The notes beneath the pieces are model-generated. The model was given only the letters and a program-made list of their open reading frames with translations, did no database searches and was not told where the DNA came from. Made by a program: the position numbers and the translations under genes. 64,000 bases of DNA from positions 77,194,001-77,258,000 of the forward strand of contig CM065811.1 of NCBI GenBank assembly GCA_033398695.1, read 5' to 3'. Positions 34,927 through 46,355 of this stretch are shown piece by piece. Source of the stretch: Orobanche coerulescens. Its lineage: Eukaryota > Streptophyta > Magnoliopsida > Lamiales > Orobanchaceae. The stretch's first letter is position 1. Each line of letters opens with the position of its first letter.

Positions 34927-35678
34927 GCGAATTTTCGTACGTTTTTCCCTATGAATTACCAGGATTACCGCCACGACGGGAGGTCGATCTTTCGATTGAA
35001 CTTGAGCCAGGAACAACGCCTATCTCCAAGGCACCGTACAGGATGGCACCAGCCGAGATGAAGGAATTAAAGTTACAACTCGAAGAATTGCTAAGGAACG
35101 GGCTCGTTCGTCCGAGCACTTCGCCATGGGGTGCGCCGGTCCTTTTTGTTAAGAAAAAGGACAACTCTCTGCGCCTATGTATCGATTACCGAGAACTTAA
35201 TAAAGTCACTATTAAGAACCGTTACCCGCTTCCGAGGATTGATGATTTACTGGATCAACTATAGGGAGCGACTGTGTTTTCAAAGATCGATTTACGTTTT
35301 GGATATCACCAATTGAGATTTCGAGAGGAAGATATTCCGAAGACCGCATTTCGATCAAGATACAGGCACTACGAGCACATGGTGGTGTTATTTGGCTTGA
35401 CTAATGCCCCAACCATTTTCATGGAATTGATGAACAAGGTTCTGATAGAATTTCTCGATAAATGTGTGGTAGTTTTTATTGACGACATTTTGATCTATTC
35501 TCAGAGCCGACAGGAGCATGAGGAACACTTGAGGCAGGTGTTGAGTATTTTGAGGCAACACCAACTTTATGCCAAACTTTCTAAATGCGAGTTCTGGATG
35601 TCGGAGGTGACCTTTTTGGGACATGTAATTTCAGCAGAAGGCGTTAAGATAGACCCCAGAAGATCGAGACAGTTATGA
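34869..35678 (+). pseudogene. Reverse transcriptase of element B
   Basis: One frame with a single TAG at 35262-35264. Motifs in order: [50 protein letters not shown] (first catalytic Asp), [22 protein letters not shown] (catalytic Asp pair) and LSKCEFW. All three catalytic Asp residues remain. A one-base deletion near 35655 moves the rest to another frame. Confidence 0.92.
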
Positions 35679-36358
35679 GTTGGGAACCACCTAGAAACGT
35701 CAAGGAAGTGAGGAGTTTTCTGGGTTTGGCAGGGTATTATCGACGGTTTTTCGAAGCTTTTTCTAGTATTGCCCGGCCATTGACGAATCTACTAAAGAAG
35801 AGTACCAAGTTTGTCTGGACAATAGATTGTCAGGAGAGCTTCGACGAACTGAAAAGGAAGCTGACTACCGCACCAGTACTGGTACTACCGCAGGGCACGG
35901 GAGGATTCGTGATATACACTGATGCATCTAAGCATGGACTTGGATGTGTATTCATGCAAAATGACAGAGTTATTGCATACGCCTCTCGACAACTAAAACC
36001 ATATGAGGTGAACTATCCGTCGCACGACTTAGAATTGGCCTCAATGGTCTATGCCCTTAAGATTTGGAGACACTACCTTTATGGGGTAACCTGTAACATT
36101 TTTACGGACCACAAGAGTTTAAAATACATTTTCACCCAGAGGGGGATAAACATGAGACAGAGGCGTTGGCTGGAGCTGATCAAGGATTATGATGTGGAGA
36201 TTTTATATCACCCTGGAAAGGCCAACATTGTAGCAGATGCACTGAGTAGGAAAAATGCACAGGAGATGGCACTATCCGATTTAATGGTACAGTCGGAATT
36301 GCAGCAAGATCTAAGGAGAAACGGCATTGAAGTATGGATACAACACCGCCAGGGATAG
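35675..36358 (+). pseudogene. RNase H of element B
   Basis: A 227-codon stretch with [79 protein letters not shown] and [14 protein letters not shown]. The domain is complete. TAG at 36356-36358 separates it from integrase in the same frame. Confidence 0.92.
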
Positions 36359-37798
36359 TTGTGCTCAATTAACATTCACTCATCCTTGCTGGACGAGATA
36401 TGCCTGGCACAAATGGAAGACCCGGAACTTCGTGCGATCGGCGCACGGGCCGAAGGGGGGATTATTTCAGACTACAGGATCCAAGAAAACTTGGTGAGGT
36501 TTAAGAACAGAATTTATATTCCACCGAATGACGAGCTTAAACAGACTATACTCAAGGAAGCTCATTCAGTACATCCCGGGGCAAGCAAAATGCATAAGGA
36601 TCTGCGGAAGAGTTTCTGGTGGAAGAACATGAAGCAGGAGGTAGCAAGGTTTGTTGATCGATGTATGACATGTCAACAGGTGAAGATTGAATACCGCAGG
36701 CCGGCCGGAATCATGCAGCCCTTACCCATTTCCGAATGGAAATGGGAGAGCATATCAATGGATTTTGTCACCAAGTTACCAGTGACGGCGGGAGGAAAAG
36801 ACACGATATGGGTCGTTGTAGACCGACTGACGAAGTTGGCACATTTCATTCCAATTCAGGAGGCCACCGGGACAGAGCAGCTGGCCACCATCTTTATCCA
36901 AGAAATCGTGAGGCTACATGGCGTTCCCTTGGGAATCATATCAGATAGAGATACTAGATACGTGTCTCGCTTCTGGAAGGCTGTCCACAAGGCTATGGGT
37001 ACTCAGTTACATTTCAGCATGGCCTATCACCCTCAAACAGATGGACAGATAGAACGTACTTTACAAACCCTAGAGGATATATTAAGAGCGTGTGTACTCG
37101 ATTGGGGTAAGGATTGGGCCAAACACCTCTGCTTGGCGGAATTTTCATACAACAACAGCTGGCATGCAAGCATAGGCATGGCACCCTTCGAGGCCTTGTA
37201 CGGTAGGAGGTGCAAGTCTCCTCTCTGTTGGGATGATGCGTCCGATGTCGTCGCTACCGAGTTGGATCTGATCCAGGAATCTATTAAGAATATTTCCATC
37301 GTTCGAAAACACATGTTGGCAGCTCAGAGCCGCCAAAGGTCATATGCTACGGACCGCCAGCGATCGTTGGAATTTATGGTCGGGGACCACGTTTGGGTCA
37401 AAGTATCGCCGATTCGGGGCATTCGACGCTTCGGCCAGAAAGGCAAATTGAGCCCGAGATTTATTGGCCCATTCGAAATACTGGACCGAGTTGGTAAACT
37501 CGCTTATCAACTGGCGTTTCCACCTTCATTAGACAGAGTGCATAACGTCTTCCACGTTTCCCAGCTGAGGAAGTACGTGTATGACCCAAGCCTCAAGATT
37601 AATTTCGAGGAGGTAGAGATTTCTAATGATGCTACTTTTAGAGAAGTCCCAACCGTGATTTTGGATCTACGCGTAAAGACACTAAGGAATAAGGCCATAC
37701 CTCTTGTGAAAGTTCAATGGTCGCACCATGGCATAGAAGAAGTGACTTGGGAGACCGAGTCGAGCATGAGGGAGAATCATCCCGAGTTATTCTATTAG
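36359..37798 (+). pseudogene. Integrase and chromodomain of element B
   Basis: A 479-codon frame to TAG at 37796-37798. The zinc module has a small deletion between its two His (EAHSVHPG is shorter than in A or M) and an intact CMTCQQ pair. DDE core: Asp in SMDFVTKLP, Asp in IISDRDTRY, Glu in QIERTLQTLEDIL. GPY/F module at KLSPRFIGPFEILDRVG; chromodomain end VKVQWSHHGIEEVTWETE and HPELF. It is a relic because upstream frames are broken and the 5' LTR is gone. The stop codon overlaps the pre-PPT hairpin. Confidence 0.92.
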
Positions 37799-37832
37799 TT
37801 TCGGGACGAAACTATTTTTAAGAGGGGTGGTA
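37797..37832 (+). other. Pre-PPT hairpin and purine tract of B
   Basis: AGTTTCGGGACGAAACT (37797-37813), then AAGAGGGGTGG and the LTR. Confidence 0.8.
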
Positions 37833-38170
37833 TGTAATACCACCAGTATTACATGCTGTTTCACATTGAGCGATCATTTTTATTTCACCTATTTAATAAA
37901 TAAATGTACTCTGTCATGATAAACGTATTTTGAATGATATGTTCATACTGTATTATCATGAATAAAGCTTGTCCGTGCCTGTTATTCTTGTAATGTGATT
38001 GTATGATAATTGATGATTTGTCGGTGACATACCTTAATGTCGTTGGGCAATTATCAGTGCGAATATGATGGTGGCCAACGTCTTGTTCCCCGAGAGATTA
38101 TTCGACGATATTGAGAGGGAGTCGTGTTATAAGGAATCAATGTGATTATAACTTAGTAAACAAACTGAAC

Positions 38171-38517
38171 CTTACATACGTTAAAAGCTATGTATTACGT
38201 ATGCTAAGTGTGTGATATTACGTAAGCTAAGGATAATACCTTACGTATGTAACGCAGTATTCAGTCTTCGGATAGGGAATCTTTGTCGGATGGTGCATTG
38301 TCAGACCAACTTTCGGCACAATAGCGATATGCAAGTCAATAGGTATTACGTACGTTAGCCAACTTTCGTTACGTACGTAACGATGTGTGTGATTTAGTCC
38401 AGTTAGTTCTGAGTTTTCCTTATGTACGTTAGCTTTCTGCGATAACGTACGTAACCTGGATTACGTACGTAAAGTTTCTTGCCTAACGTACGTAAAGCGA
38501 TTCCAGATTTATAAAAG
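38171..38517 (+). promoter_or_regulatory. B promoter: ten ACGTACGT-type palindromes and TATA
   Basis: Units such as TTACGTACGTAA and TAACGTACGTAA near 38171, 38192, 38219, 38241, 38346, 38369, 38420, 38442, 38460 and 38482, then TTTATAAAAG at 38508. The last unit ends about 15 bases before the TATA box. Confidence 0.72.
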
Positions 38518-39425
38518 AACACCCTCCCTTTCATTTCTTCCGACCCAAAACTCACCCCTTACTATTGTATACCATCCTCTACCTTCCCTAAGTCGATTCT
38601 AGCTTCCCTAATCAAGTGTTATCCGATTGGAGTGGGTTGATCAAGCTCCGGAGGAGGTTTTGAAGGTGCTACCTTCTCATTCTTCATCGTCATTCGTTGT
38701 TCTTCATCCTACTTTGTCAATTAAGGTAAGTTTATCGAATCTTGAACTCATTTCAGTTTTGTTATACGAGTCAAACTAAATTTCGGATGCCTTGGGTAGT
38801 TTAGAACTTTCGATAATGATCAGAATGGTGAGAGCTATCACAAATTGTTAATCGATGCCTATCTAGCTAGTAATTGGAATGGATGATGGTAGTACTCGTA
38901 GTTGGATGGAAACTCATAACCGAATTGTTAATCACCAACACCTTAGAATCATCTTGTTGAAGATTTCAATTATAATCCTATTAATATATCGTAAAATGTT
39001 AATAATTCCTTGAAGAACTAACTAACAACTATCAATTCGGATAGGTATTCAAACATGTTAGGACTTCGGAGAATTAGTGCTTAATCATTCCATTCTAGTA
39101 ATTTAAACTAAAATTAGTGATGTAACTACGGTGGTCTTGAGCCATAATCACAACGTAGGAATATTGTATTAGAACATTGATCAACGAGATGACAAATTGT
39201 AAAATGGCGAACCGAGGAATTTATTGGTATGCATTACGATAGAGAATTTCGATTTTTGGAAACATGAACAACCTAGTTTAGGATCCTAATGGGATGGGGT
39301 AAAATTGCCATTAATCATCATTGTTACCATAAGATGTTAATCGATGAATATGTGATAGGTTGAGCTTTCGGGTGTGGTCGTTCAGGCCGTTGTGGTACAA
39401 GGGAGTAACTCTCGTCGGATTTGAG

Positions 39426-39841
39426 GCAAGTGAATCTTGGTCGGACCTTATGACTTAAAATTTCAGAATATTGCATGTGTTATTTTCTATGAAATGGTGC
39501 TCGTCTTATCTATCTCGTCCAGAGTATTCCTGTGTAGATACTTCTGTGACCCTTGGCTGCGGCCTTGGGAGTTTATCTGTTGACATATCTTGCGGAACTG
39601 TGTTGAGGGATAAAATGTGAATGGTACCCACGTCCGGAGTATTCCTGTGTAGATACTTCTGTGACCCTTGGTTGAGACCTTTGGAGTTTATGTGCTGATA
39701 AAAGAAATGACGTTGAATATTCAGTGATAACCTTGTTTTCTGAATTTATCTGATTCTGTCAATGAAATTTTGTTCGATTTGTCTGACCTGGTTTGACTAA
39801 CACGATACGTCGTATCAGGCAAATTTGTTGAATATGTGCAG
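39426..39841 (+). other. Putative GC-AG leader intron in B
   Basis: TTGAG|GCAAGT donor, CTAAC at 39797-39801, hairpin GATACGTCGTATC (39804-39816), acceptor ATGTGCAG|G; 416 nt. An earlier AAG|GTAAGT lies at 38726. The hairpin stem differs completely from A, yet position and shape are kept. Confidence 0.5.
39510..39690. repeat. Tandem duplication of about 124 bp in B LTR
   Basis: CAGAGTATTCCTGTGTAGAT and the following CTTCTGTGACCCTTGG recur once within the putative intron. Confidence 0.85.
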
Positions 39842-40104
39842 GACATTCCCGAAGGTTCCGGTCAGGCTTGAGCAGTTTTGGGAAGAAGACTTGTTAAATT
39901 TCTTAAACTAAATTTGAATAATCCACGTTGTGTAATAACCGTATAATACCTTTTATATTTCGGTTGTAAGAATGCTTTCATTGGAACATTTCCGCAAACT
40001 ACTTGTTGATTAAATTGTTTTTAAAACCTCTTTTAAAACTCGCCTTGTGGGTCCCACATGGGATTCACAGCACTGTGGCGTCCGGTTTAATTTGGGGCGT
40101 TACA

Positions 40105-41237
40105 ATTGCTGAGGATCGATGACTTGTTCGACCAGCTGCAGGAAGCTGCGGTATTCTCGAAGATCGAATTGAGATTGGGGTAATATCAACTCCGGGTGAA
40201 GGAGTCCGATGTTTCGACAACATCTTTTCGGACGATATACGGACACTATGAGTTTGTAGTTATGCCATTCAGGTTAACAAATGCACTGGCCTTGTTCATG
40301 CAGTCGATGAACAAGGTCTTTATCGAGTATTTAGATAAGTGTGTCGTCGTCTTCATTGACGATATTCTTATTTATTCGAGGAACGAGGAAAAGCATGCCC
40401 ACCATCTGCGTGTGGTGTTAGACATTTTGAGGATCGAGCGACTCTATGCGAAGTTCTCGAAATGTGAGTTCTGGCTGAAGGAAGTGATGTTTCTGGGTCA
40501 CGTGATTTCAGCCGAGGGAGTCCGGGTGGATCTGTAGAAGGTTGAGGCAGTGTTGGATTGGGCACCGCCCAAGAATGTGAAGGAGGTCCGTAGTTTCTTG
40601 GGTTTGGCTGGCTACTACCGTAGGTTCGTCGAGGGTTTCTAGAAACTAGATCGGCCACTTACGCAGTTGCTCCAGAAGTCCGAGAAGTTCATATGGAATG
40701 ACGAGAGGCAGTCGAGTTTTGAGGAGATGAAGAGAAGTTTGACTTCAGCCCCAATTTTGGCGTTGCCATGTGGCAACGAGGGTTTTGTCGTTTATAGCGA
40801 TGCTTTGGTTCAGGGTCTTGGGTGCGTGTTGATGCAGCACGGCAAGACTATTGCGTTTGCATCGAGACAGTTGAGGCCGTATGAGCTTAACTACCCTACT
40901 CCATGATTTGGAGTTAGCGGCAGTTGTTTTTGCGCTCAAGATTTGGCGTCACTATCTTTTTGGCTCTGCATGTGAGATTTTTACCGATCATAAAAGTCTG
41001 AAGTACATATTTACTCAGTGGGAATTGAATATGAGGCAGATGAGTAGGTTAGAGTTGATTAAGGATTATGACCTCGAAATCCTTTACCATCCGGGCAAGG
41101 CGAAGGTCGTGGCCAATGCCTTGAGTCGGAAATCGGTTGCGTTACGGACGCTTGAGACCCTTATGTCTCAATCTGAGCTTCAGCGGGATTTGATTGAGTT
41201 GAGTGCTGAGATTTTGTTGCCTGGAGCCGTAGGGTAA
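40105..41237 (+). pseudogene. RT (partial) and RNase H of element C
   Basis: Opens inside RT at RIDDLFDQLQ because B interrupts it. It reads through [79 protein letters not shown] and the [14 protein letters not shown] block. Stops occur near 40180, 40535 and 40640, with a frame change near 40905. The N-terminal RT, protease and gag of C are not in the window. Confidence 0.9.
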
Positions 41238-42695
41238 CTTTGTGCTTTAGAGATTTCATCGTCTCTGATCGGTGAAATTAAACTGAAGCAGCCAGAGGAT
41301 CCGATGGTCATTCAAATCCGAGAGAACGTTCTTAAGGGAAAGTCTCATGGGTTTGTGATTCATGAAGATGGGGTATTGAGACTCCAGAGTCGTCTGTGCG
41401 TACCACACGACTCGGAATTGAGGCAGAGTATTTTGCGTGAGGCCCATGCTACGCCTTACTCCGTTCATCCTGGTTCAAGTAAGATGTACAATGACCTGGG
41501 AAGGAATTTCTGGTGGAATGATATGAAGGAGGAGATCGCACAGTTTGTAGCGAGATGTTTGACTTGTCAGCAGGTTAAAATTAAGCATCAGCAACCGGCT
41601 AGTTTATTGCAGTCGCTTCCCATTACGAAATAGAAATGGGAAGATATTTCGATGGACTTCATCATGAGTTTGCCGAGATCGAGATCGGGCATGAATATGG
41701 TTTGGGTGATTGTTGATCGTCTGACCAAGTCGGCACATTTTCTGGGCATCAAAGATACTTGGGGCCCAGAGAAGCTAGTTCGAGTGTTTGTTGCGCAGAT
41801 TGTGAGGCTTCATGGTACTTCGAAGTCTATTGTCTCAGATCGGGATGGCCGTTTTGTATCGCACTTTTGGTAGGTGGTGCATAAGGCATTGGGTACTCGT
41901 TTGCGTTTGAGTACCTCTTTTCATCCTCAGTGAGATGGACAGTCTGAGCGCACTATCCAGACGTTCGAGGATATGTTGCGTGCTTGTGCTCTCGACTGGA
42001 GCAGTGACTGGGAGGAGCATTTGCCATTGATTGAATTCACGTACAACAATAGTTGACACACGTAGATTCATATGGCACTGTATAAGGCGCTTTATGGGCG
42101 GCGTTATCGATCGCCAATTTGTTGGAATGGGGCGTCCGATTTGGTCGGGACCAAACCGGATATCGCTTTAGAGACAAGGCGGATGGTGGAATTGATTCGA
42201 GAACGGATGTTGACTGCTCAGAGTCGACAGAAGTCGTATGCCGACGTCTGTCGTCGACCTTTGGAGTTCGAGGTGGGATACCACGTTTTGCTAAAGGTGT
42301 TGCCAACGAGGGGAGTTTTCCGCTTCGGGAAGAAGGGAAAGTTGAGTCCGAGATTTATTGGACCCTTTGAGATTCTCGATCGAGTCGGTGATTTGGCATA
42401 CCGTTTGGCGCTACCTCCGGCCTTGAGTCACGTTCATAGTGTTTTCCATGTTTCCCAGCTGAGAAAATATGTTCCGGATCCTAGTCACGTCATTGACTAT
42501 GGTGAGATCGATGTTGCCGAGGATATTACCTTCGAGAAGCGTCCCCTGAAGATTTTGGAGCACCGTGAGAAACGACTGAGGCATAAGACCATTCGTTTGG
42601 TCAAAGTGCAGTGGTCGAGGCATGGTGTCGAGGAGGCAACTTGGGAAACCGAAGATAGCATGCATGCTAGGTACCCCGAATTGTTTGTTTCTTAA
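41238..42695 (+). pseudogene. Integrase and chromodomain of element C
   Basis: HHCC module [12 protein letters not shown] and CLTCQQVK; DDE core in SMDFIMSLP, IVSDRDGRF and [13 protein letters not shown]; stops near 41631, 41871, 41932, 42054 and 42061. From 42072 a 207-codon open stretch gives the integrase tail, the GPY/F module (KLSPRFIGPFEILDRVG) and the chromodomain end VKVQWSRHGVEEATWETE. Ends at TAA 42693-42695. Confidence 0.92.
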
Positions 42696-42730
42696 GTTTC
42701 AGGACGAAACTTATTTTTAGAGGGGTAGAA
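42694..42730 (+). other. Pre-PPT hairpin and purine tract of C
   Basis: AAGTTTCAGGACGAAACTT overlaps the pol TAA stop; AGAGGGGTAGAA precedes the LTR. Confidence 0.8.
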
Positions 42731-43251
42731 TGTAATATCCGCATTTTTCTTTTCCTGGTATTTTCATTTTGTGGTATTTTTCATTTTTAGCGACTCGCTT
42801 GTAACCGTTTCGACATTTTGAATCTACTTTATTCTTGGAGTTTCTCCATTTGGACGAGTTCCGGAGATGTTTTGATATTATTCTATCTTTTGTCATGTAT
42901 TGTTGCATGGACGTTCGATTCTCACAGAACCCGCTCGGTTTTGTAATTTCGTTGGTTGCACGAGTTCGTATGGTTGAGTTGTTTGTGTTGTGAGTTTTGG
43001 TTTATTGATCCGACGTCGTATCGTGATTTTCGGACGTCTGGGCGGTAATTTCCTATAAGTTTAGGGAATTTTACTTTCATTGTCGTTTCTCAGATTCCTC
43101 GATAGTCGGAATTGTATTTTCCTTCAGCGCTTAGCTTCATTGTCGTGATTATTTCATGTTTACGCTTCTGGAATCTGTTCTTGTGTTGCGTCTCGTGTTT
43201 GGACCACCCGATGCAGCTAACTTTGTTCAACAGTGCTGAACTGCTGCATGC

Positions 43252-43600
43252 ATAACGTGCCTTATGCATGCTTCCTAGCGTGCGCTATCGACATACACAT
43301 AACGTATGTAGTACCCTGGTGTTAACGTACATTATGGCCTTGTGTGTTTTTTACAGTTAGTCTGCCCGGTTTTGGCCGAGTCCTTACGTACGTAAACATG
43401 CTGGTGTTACGTACGTAAGACCTCCTTGTAGCGTGCGCTAGCCGTCTGATGTAGCGTACGCTATCGGCATCAGCGATTTGGGCAGATTGTTCTGCCGAGC
43501 CATTACATATGCTAACACATGTGTGTTACGTACGTAATGAATGTAACGTACGATAACCGCTGTACGTTAACGTACGTAATGATAGGTCAGGTTTTATAAA
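43252..43600 (+). promoter_or_regulatory. C promoter: mixed AGCGTGCGCT and ACGTACGT cluster with TATA
   Basis: Both dialects alternate: TAGCGTGCGCTA (43277, 43428), TAGCGTACGCTA (43452), TTACGTACGTAA (43384, 43407, 43525), TAACGTACGTAA (43568). TTTTATAAAC follows at 43592. Confidence 0.72.
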
Positions 43601-44151
43601 CCTGGGTTGACCTTGCATTTGCGACATTCCTCATTTTTCTTCCTTCCATCCGCAGCGAGAGTTTTGGAGAGTTCTTGAGCGGTTCTTCAAGTTTTGCCCG
43701 TAGAAATTCTTGGGAGATCGAGTATTGTGTTCCTAGTATAGTTTATCATCATCATAATCGTCTTCCTTCGTCCGAATCAAGGTAAATCTTCTAAGAACTC
43801 TACTTTTGGGTAAATTGGGGGTTTTCGATTTTATTGCTCGATTCGTTCCGTGTTGTTGATTAATTCATGTTGAATATGATTAATCTTATTGGTATTCTTG
43901 GTTTTCCTATGGATTCATGGTATATTTTGTGGTATTTTCGTAATCGAGAGGGTTTGGTTGTGGTCCGCCCTTGTTGTTGTTCTTGTACGAATATACATGA
44001 ATCGTAGGCGAGTTTTCGGGTGTATTCCTTTTCCGTATTCGTTTGGAGATGGTTGTGATTGTATTCTTCGAATCGTTAGGTTCGGTTCCGTTGGTTCCTA
44101 GCGTTCGTCGGTGATTTTCCTTTCCGTTCGTTGCGTCGTCAATTATTCAAG

Positions 44152-44633
44152 GCAAGTATTTTTGGAAACCTTTATGCTTAACATGAAATGGTAATGTATA
44201 TTGTTTGTGCTTTGCTCACCCCGGGAGGGTCCGACGGGGCCTCGAGGGAATCTATGACTTCACTTTGGATTCACGAGTTTGTTTCGCTAGCCAGCTCGGG
44301 AGGGTCCTTAGAGGCCTCGAGTGGGATCAGTGGCTTCATTCCGGTCCTAGGCAATGCCTGTGCGTGATTTGTTTTATGATATGTCCAGCTTGGGAGGGTC
44401 CTTAGAGGCCTCGAGTGGGATTTGTAGCTTCGTCCAAGTCCTAAGCAAATTGATTGACTGTTTGTTTCTGGAAAAGACATGTCTGGTTTTGGTTTTGAAA
44501 TGATCTTGGTGCATTGTACTATGAAATGTGTAAGCGAATGGTTTGCCTTGATTACTTGTACTAGCGTAATTGCTAACCCCTCTGGGGACCCGTTTTGGGG
44601 AAATTCTTGTTATGGATTTCATGTTATGAATAG
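44152..44633 (+). other. Putative GC-AG leader intron in C
   Basis: TTCAAG|GCAAGT donor, GCTAACCCC with CTGGGGA hairpin at 44572-44587, acceptor TGAATAG|C at 44633. An upstream AAG|GTAAAT lies at 43792. Splicing is inferred. Confidence 0.42.
44212..44440. repeat. Tandem repeat with GGGAGGGTCC core, 3 copies
   Basis: Spaced about 85-90 bp (near 44221, 44308 and 44392), each followed by GGCCTCGAG. Lies inside the putative C intron. Confidence 0.8.
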
Positions 44634-44983
44634 CTGGACGAGCGGGCACTGGGACACTACGAGGATGCTGTCCAGGGTCGTTGACATATGCATTTGGGTC
44701 CTTTTATTTCCGTTGTTCCATTTGATATGGTTGTTGCCTCTTTCTAAACTTATAGATTGTACTCGCGAGTACTTAGGCTTTTCTCTTCGAACTTTGTTGC
44801 ATATTCATTGAAGTTATTTATGGTTGTCGATGTTGATTATTCCGCCGGTTGTACCGGGCGTGTTATTTGATTTTCATCTGGATGATGTGTGATTTTATTG
44901 TGGTAATTCGTGTCTAGCTCGGTGGGTCCCATATAGGGGTCCACGACACTGTAATATACCTTGAATATCTCGGGGGTGTTACA

Positions 44984-46320
44984 CGAACAACCTTGAATAA
45001 CATAATTACCAACAATTTGCTTAATATACATATCCATGTGTAGTTATAATAAACTCAAAAGGTCGATACAACAAACCCAAACTCATTGGGGAATTTTAAC
45101 AAACACGTTGTAACCAATTTCCATACAACCAATCCCAACTATATCGATACCAAGCCTCCAATGAGTGATTCAACCCAACAAAACATCTTCAATACAATCA
45201 ATAATCCAAATGGAATACACAATTCGAGCTTTCAACAACATCAAATAGAAAACCCCAATTCGAAAATCAACATTCAAAGTGTTCTTGAAAAAATCCTCCA
45301 ACAATCCAAAGATAATACATAGAAACTCATAATCATATGTATATATCTTCACATATCATGTTTATAACATCCAAAACTTCATACTCCATCTCAAAATCGA
45401 ATTCTAAGGTTTTGAAGGAATTACATTTGAATATCCAAACCCTTCGATCCGTCGAAACTCGTGTTAATCGACTTTCCAAGCTCCACAATTGAAGGTAGAT
45501 GGTTAGAACATGAACATCCAAGTGTTTGATGATGAAAATCCTATCCCAAGAAACTCTCTTTCGGACTCAAAAGAAGAGATGAAGAAATGAGTACAAAAGT
45601 CCCGTCTATCTCCTTAAATACTGCACAGAGTTACGGCCGTAACTCTGACACCTTACGGCTGTAACTTTCCAAAGTCAACGACCTTACGGCTATAACAACC
45701 TTTACTTACAGGCGTAACTTCACTTCGTCGAAGACGCCCGAAACACCAAAATAATCACTTACGTCCGTATCCTACAAAACTTACGACCGTAAGTTATCCT
45801 CATTGGAAACACCTCCCGAACCATTGTTCGATTGTACGACCGTAGTATTCAATCATGCGGCCGTACTATCTTCCTCTTACGGCCGTATCTGACGAGACTT
45901 AAGGCCGTAGGACAACCTCATCCAAAAACCATGAAACCAATGAACACATGTTATGGCCGTAATGCAAGAGAAGTTACGGCCGTAACTAACTGCTGGATTA
46001 CAACAATACGACAACTCCGTCTTCTCGTTACGAATGACGAATGATCCGACATACAACACTTGTATGAGTAATATTAAGTCCAAAACACATGATAAATGAT
46101 ACTTCCAAAACAAGATTACCAATCACAATGATTATGATAATATTCTCGTCTCGATTCTCAAACAGAGTTGAATGACGAACGATAACTGATACACGGCTCG
46201 AAGTATGCCAATGATGAACACAAATGAATGAGCATGAATGATGACTGATTATTAAAGAGTGAAAATTACTGAGTGACAATCATTGAATGATAATAAATGA
46301 ATTCATAACCAGGTATTACA
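44984..46320 (-). repeat. 3' LTR of M, truncated by C
   Basis: Collinear with 57573-58914. Minus-strand start TGTAATACCTGG at 46320. The rest of this LTR was lost to the left. Confidence 0.9.
45613..45985 (-). promoter_or_regulatory. M promoter: ACGGCCGT palindromes and TATA-like box
   Basis: TATTTAA (reverse of 45613-45620) lies beside TTACGGCCGTAA (45631) and about eleven related units to 45985, including TTACGACCGTAA and TTACGGCCGTAT. Partner cluster at 58208-58590. Confidence 0.68.
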
Positions 46321-46355
46321 TACTCCCCCTTAAAAAGAGTTTCGTCCTCGAAACT
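46321..46355 (-). other. Purine tract and hairpin of M
   Basis: AGTTTCGAGGACGAAACT (reverse of 46338-46355) overlaps the pol stop; AAGGGGGAG precedes the LTR. Confidence 0.8.

Larger units (their letters stand above)
37833..40104 (+). repeat. 3' LTR of B (2272 bp)
   Basis: TGTAATACCACC to TTTGGGGCGTTACA. The only LTR left of B. It is followed directly by C pol sequence; ATTGC (40105-40109) would be one target duplication. Confidence 0.92.
42731..44983 (+). repeat. 3' LTR of C (2253 bp)
   Basis: TGTAATATCCGC to GGGGGTGTTACA. It abuts M LTR sequence at 44984. Its start resembles LTR F (62409) and solo LTR E reversed, so these are one broad family. Confidence 0.92.

Noticed and set aside
44479..44811. 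110-codon frame in C LTR
   Set aside because: It spans the predicted intron end and LTR 3' part; no homologous frame in sister LTRs.
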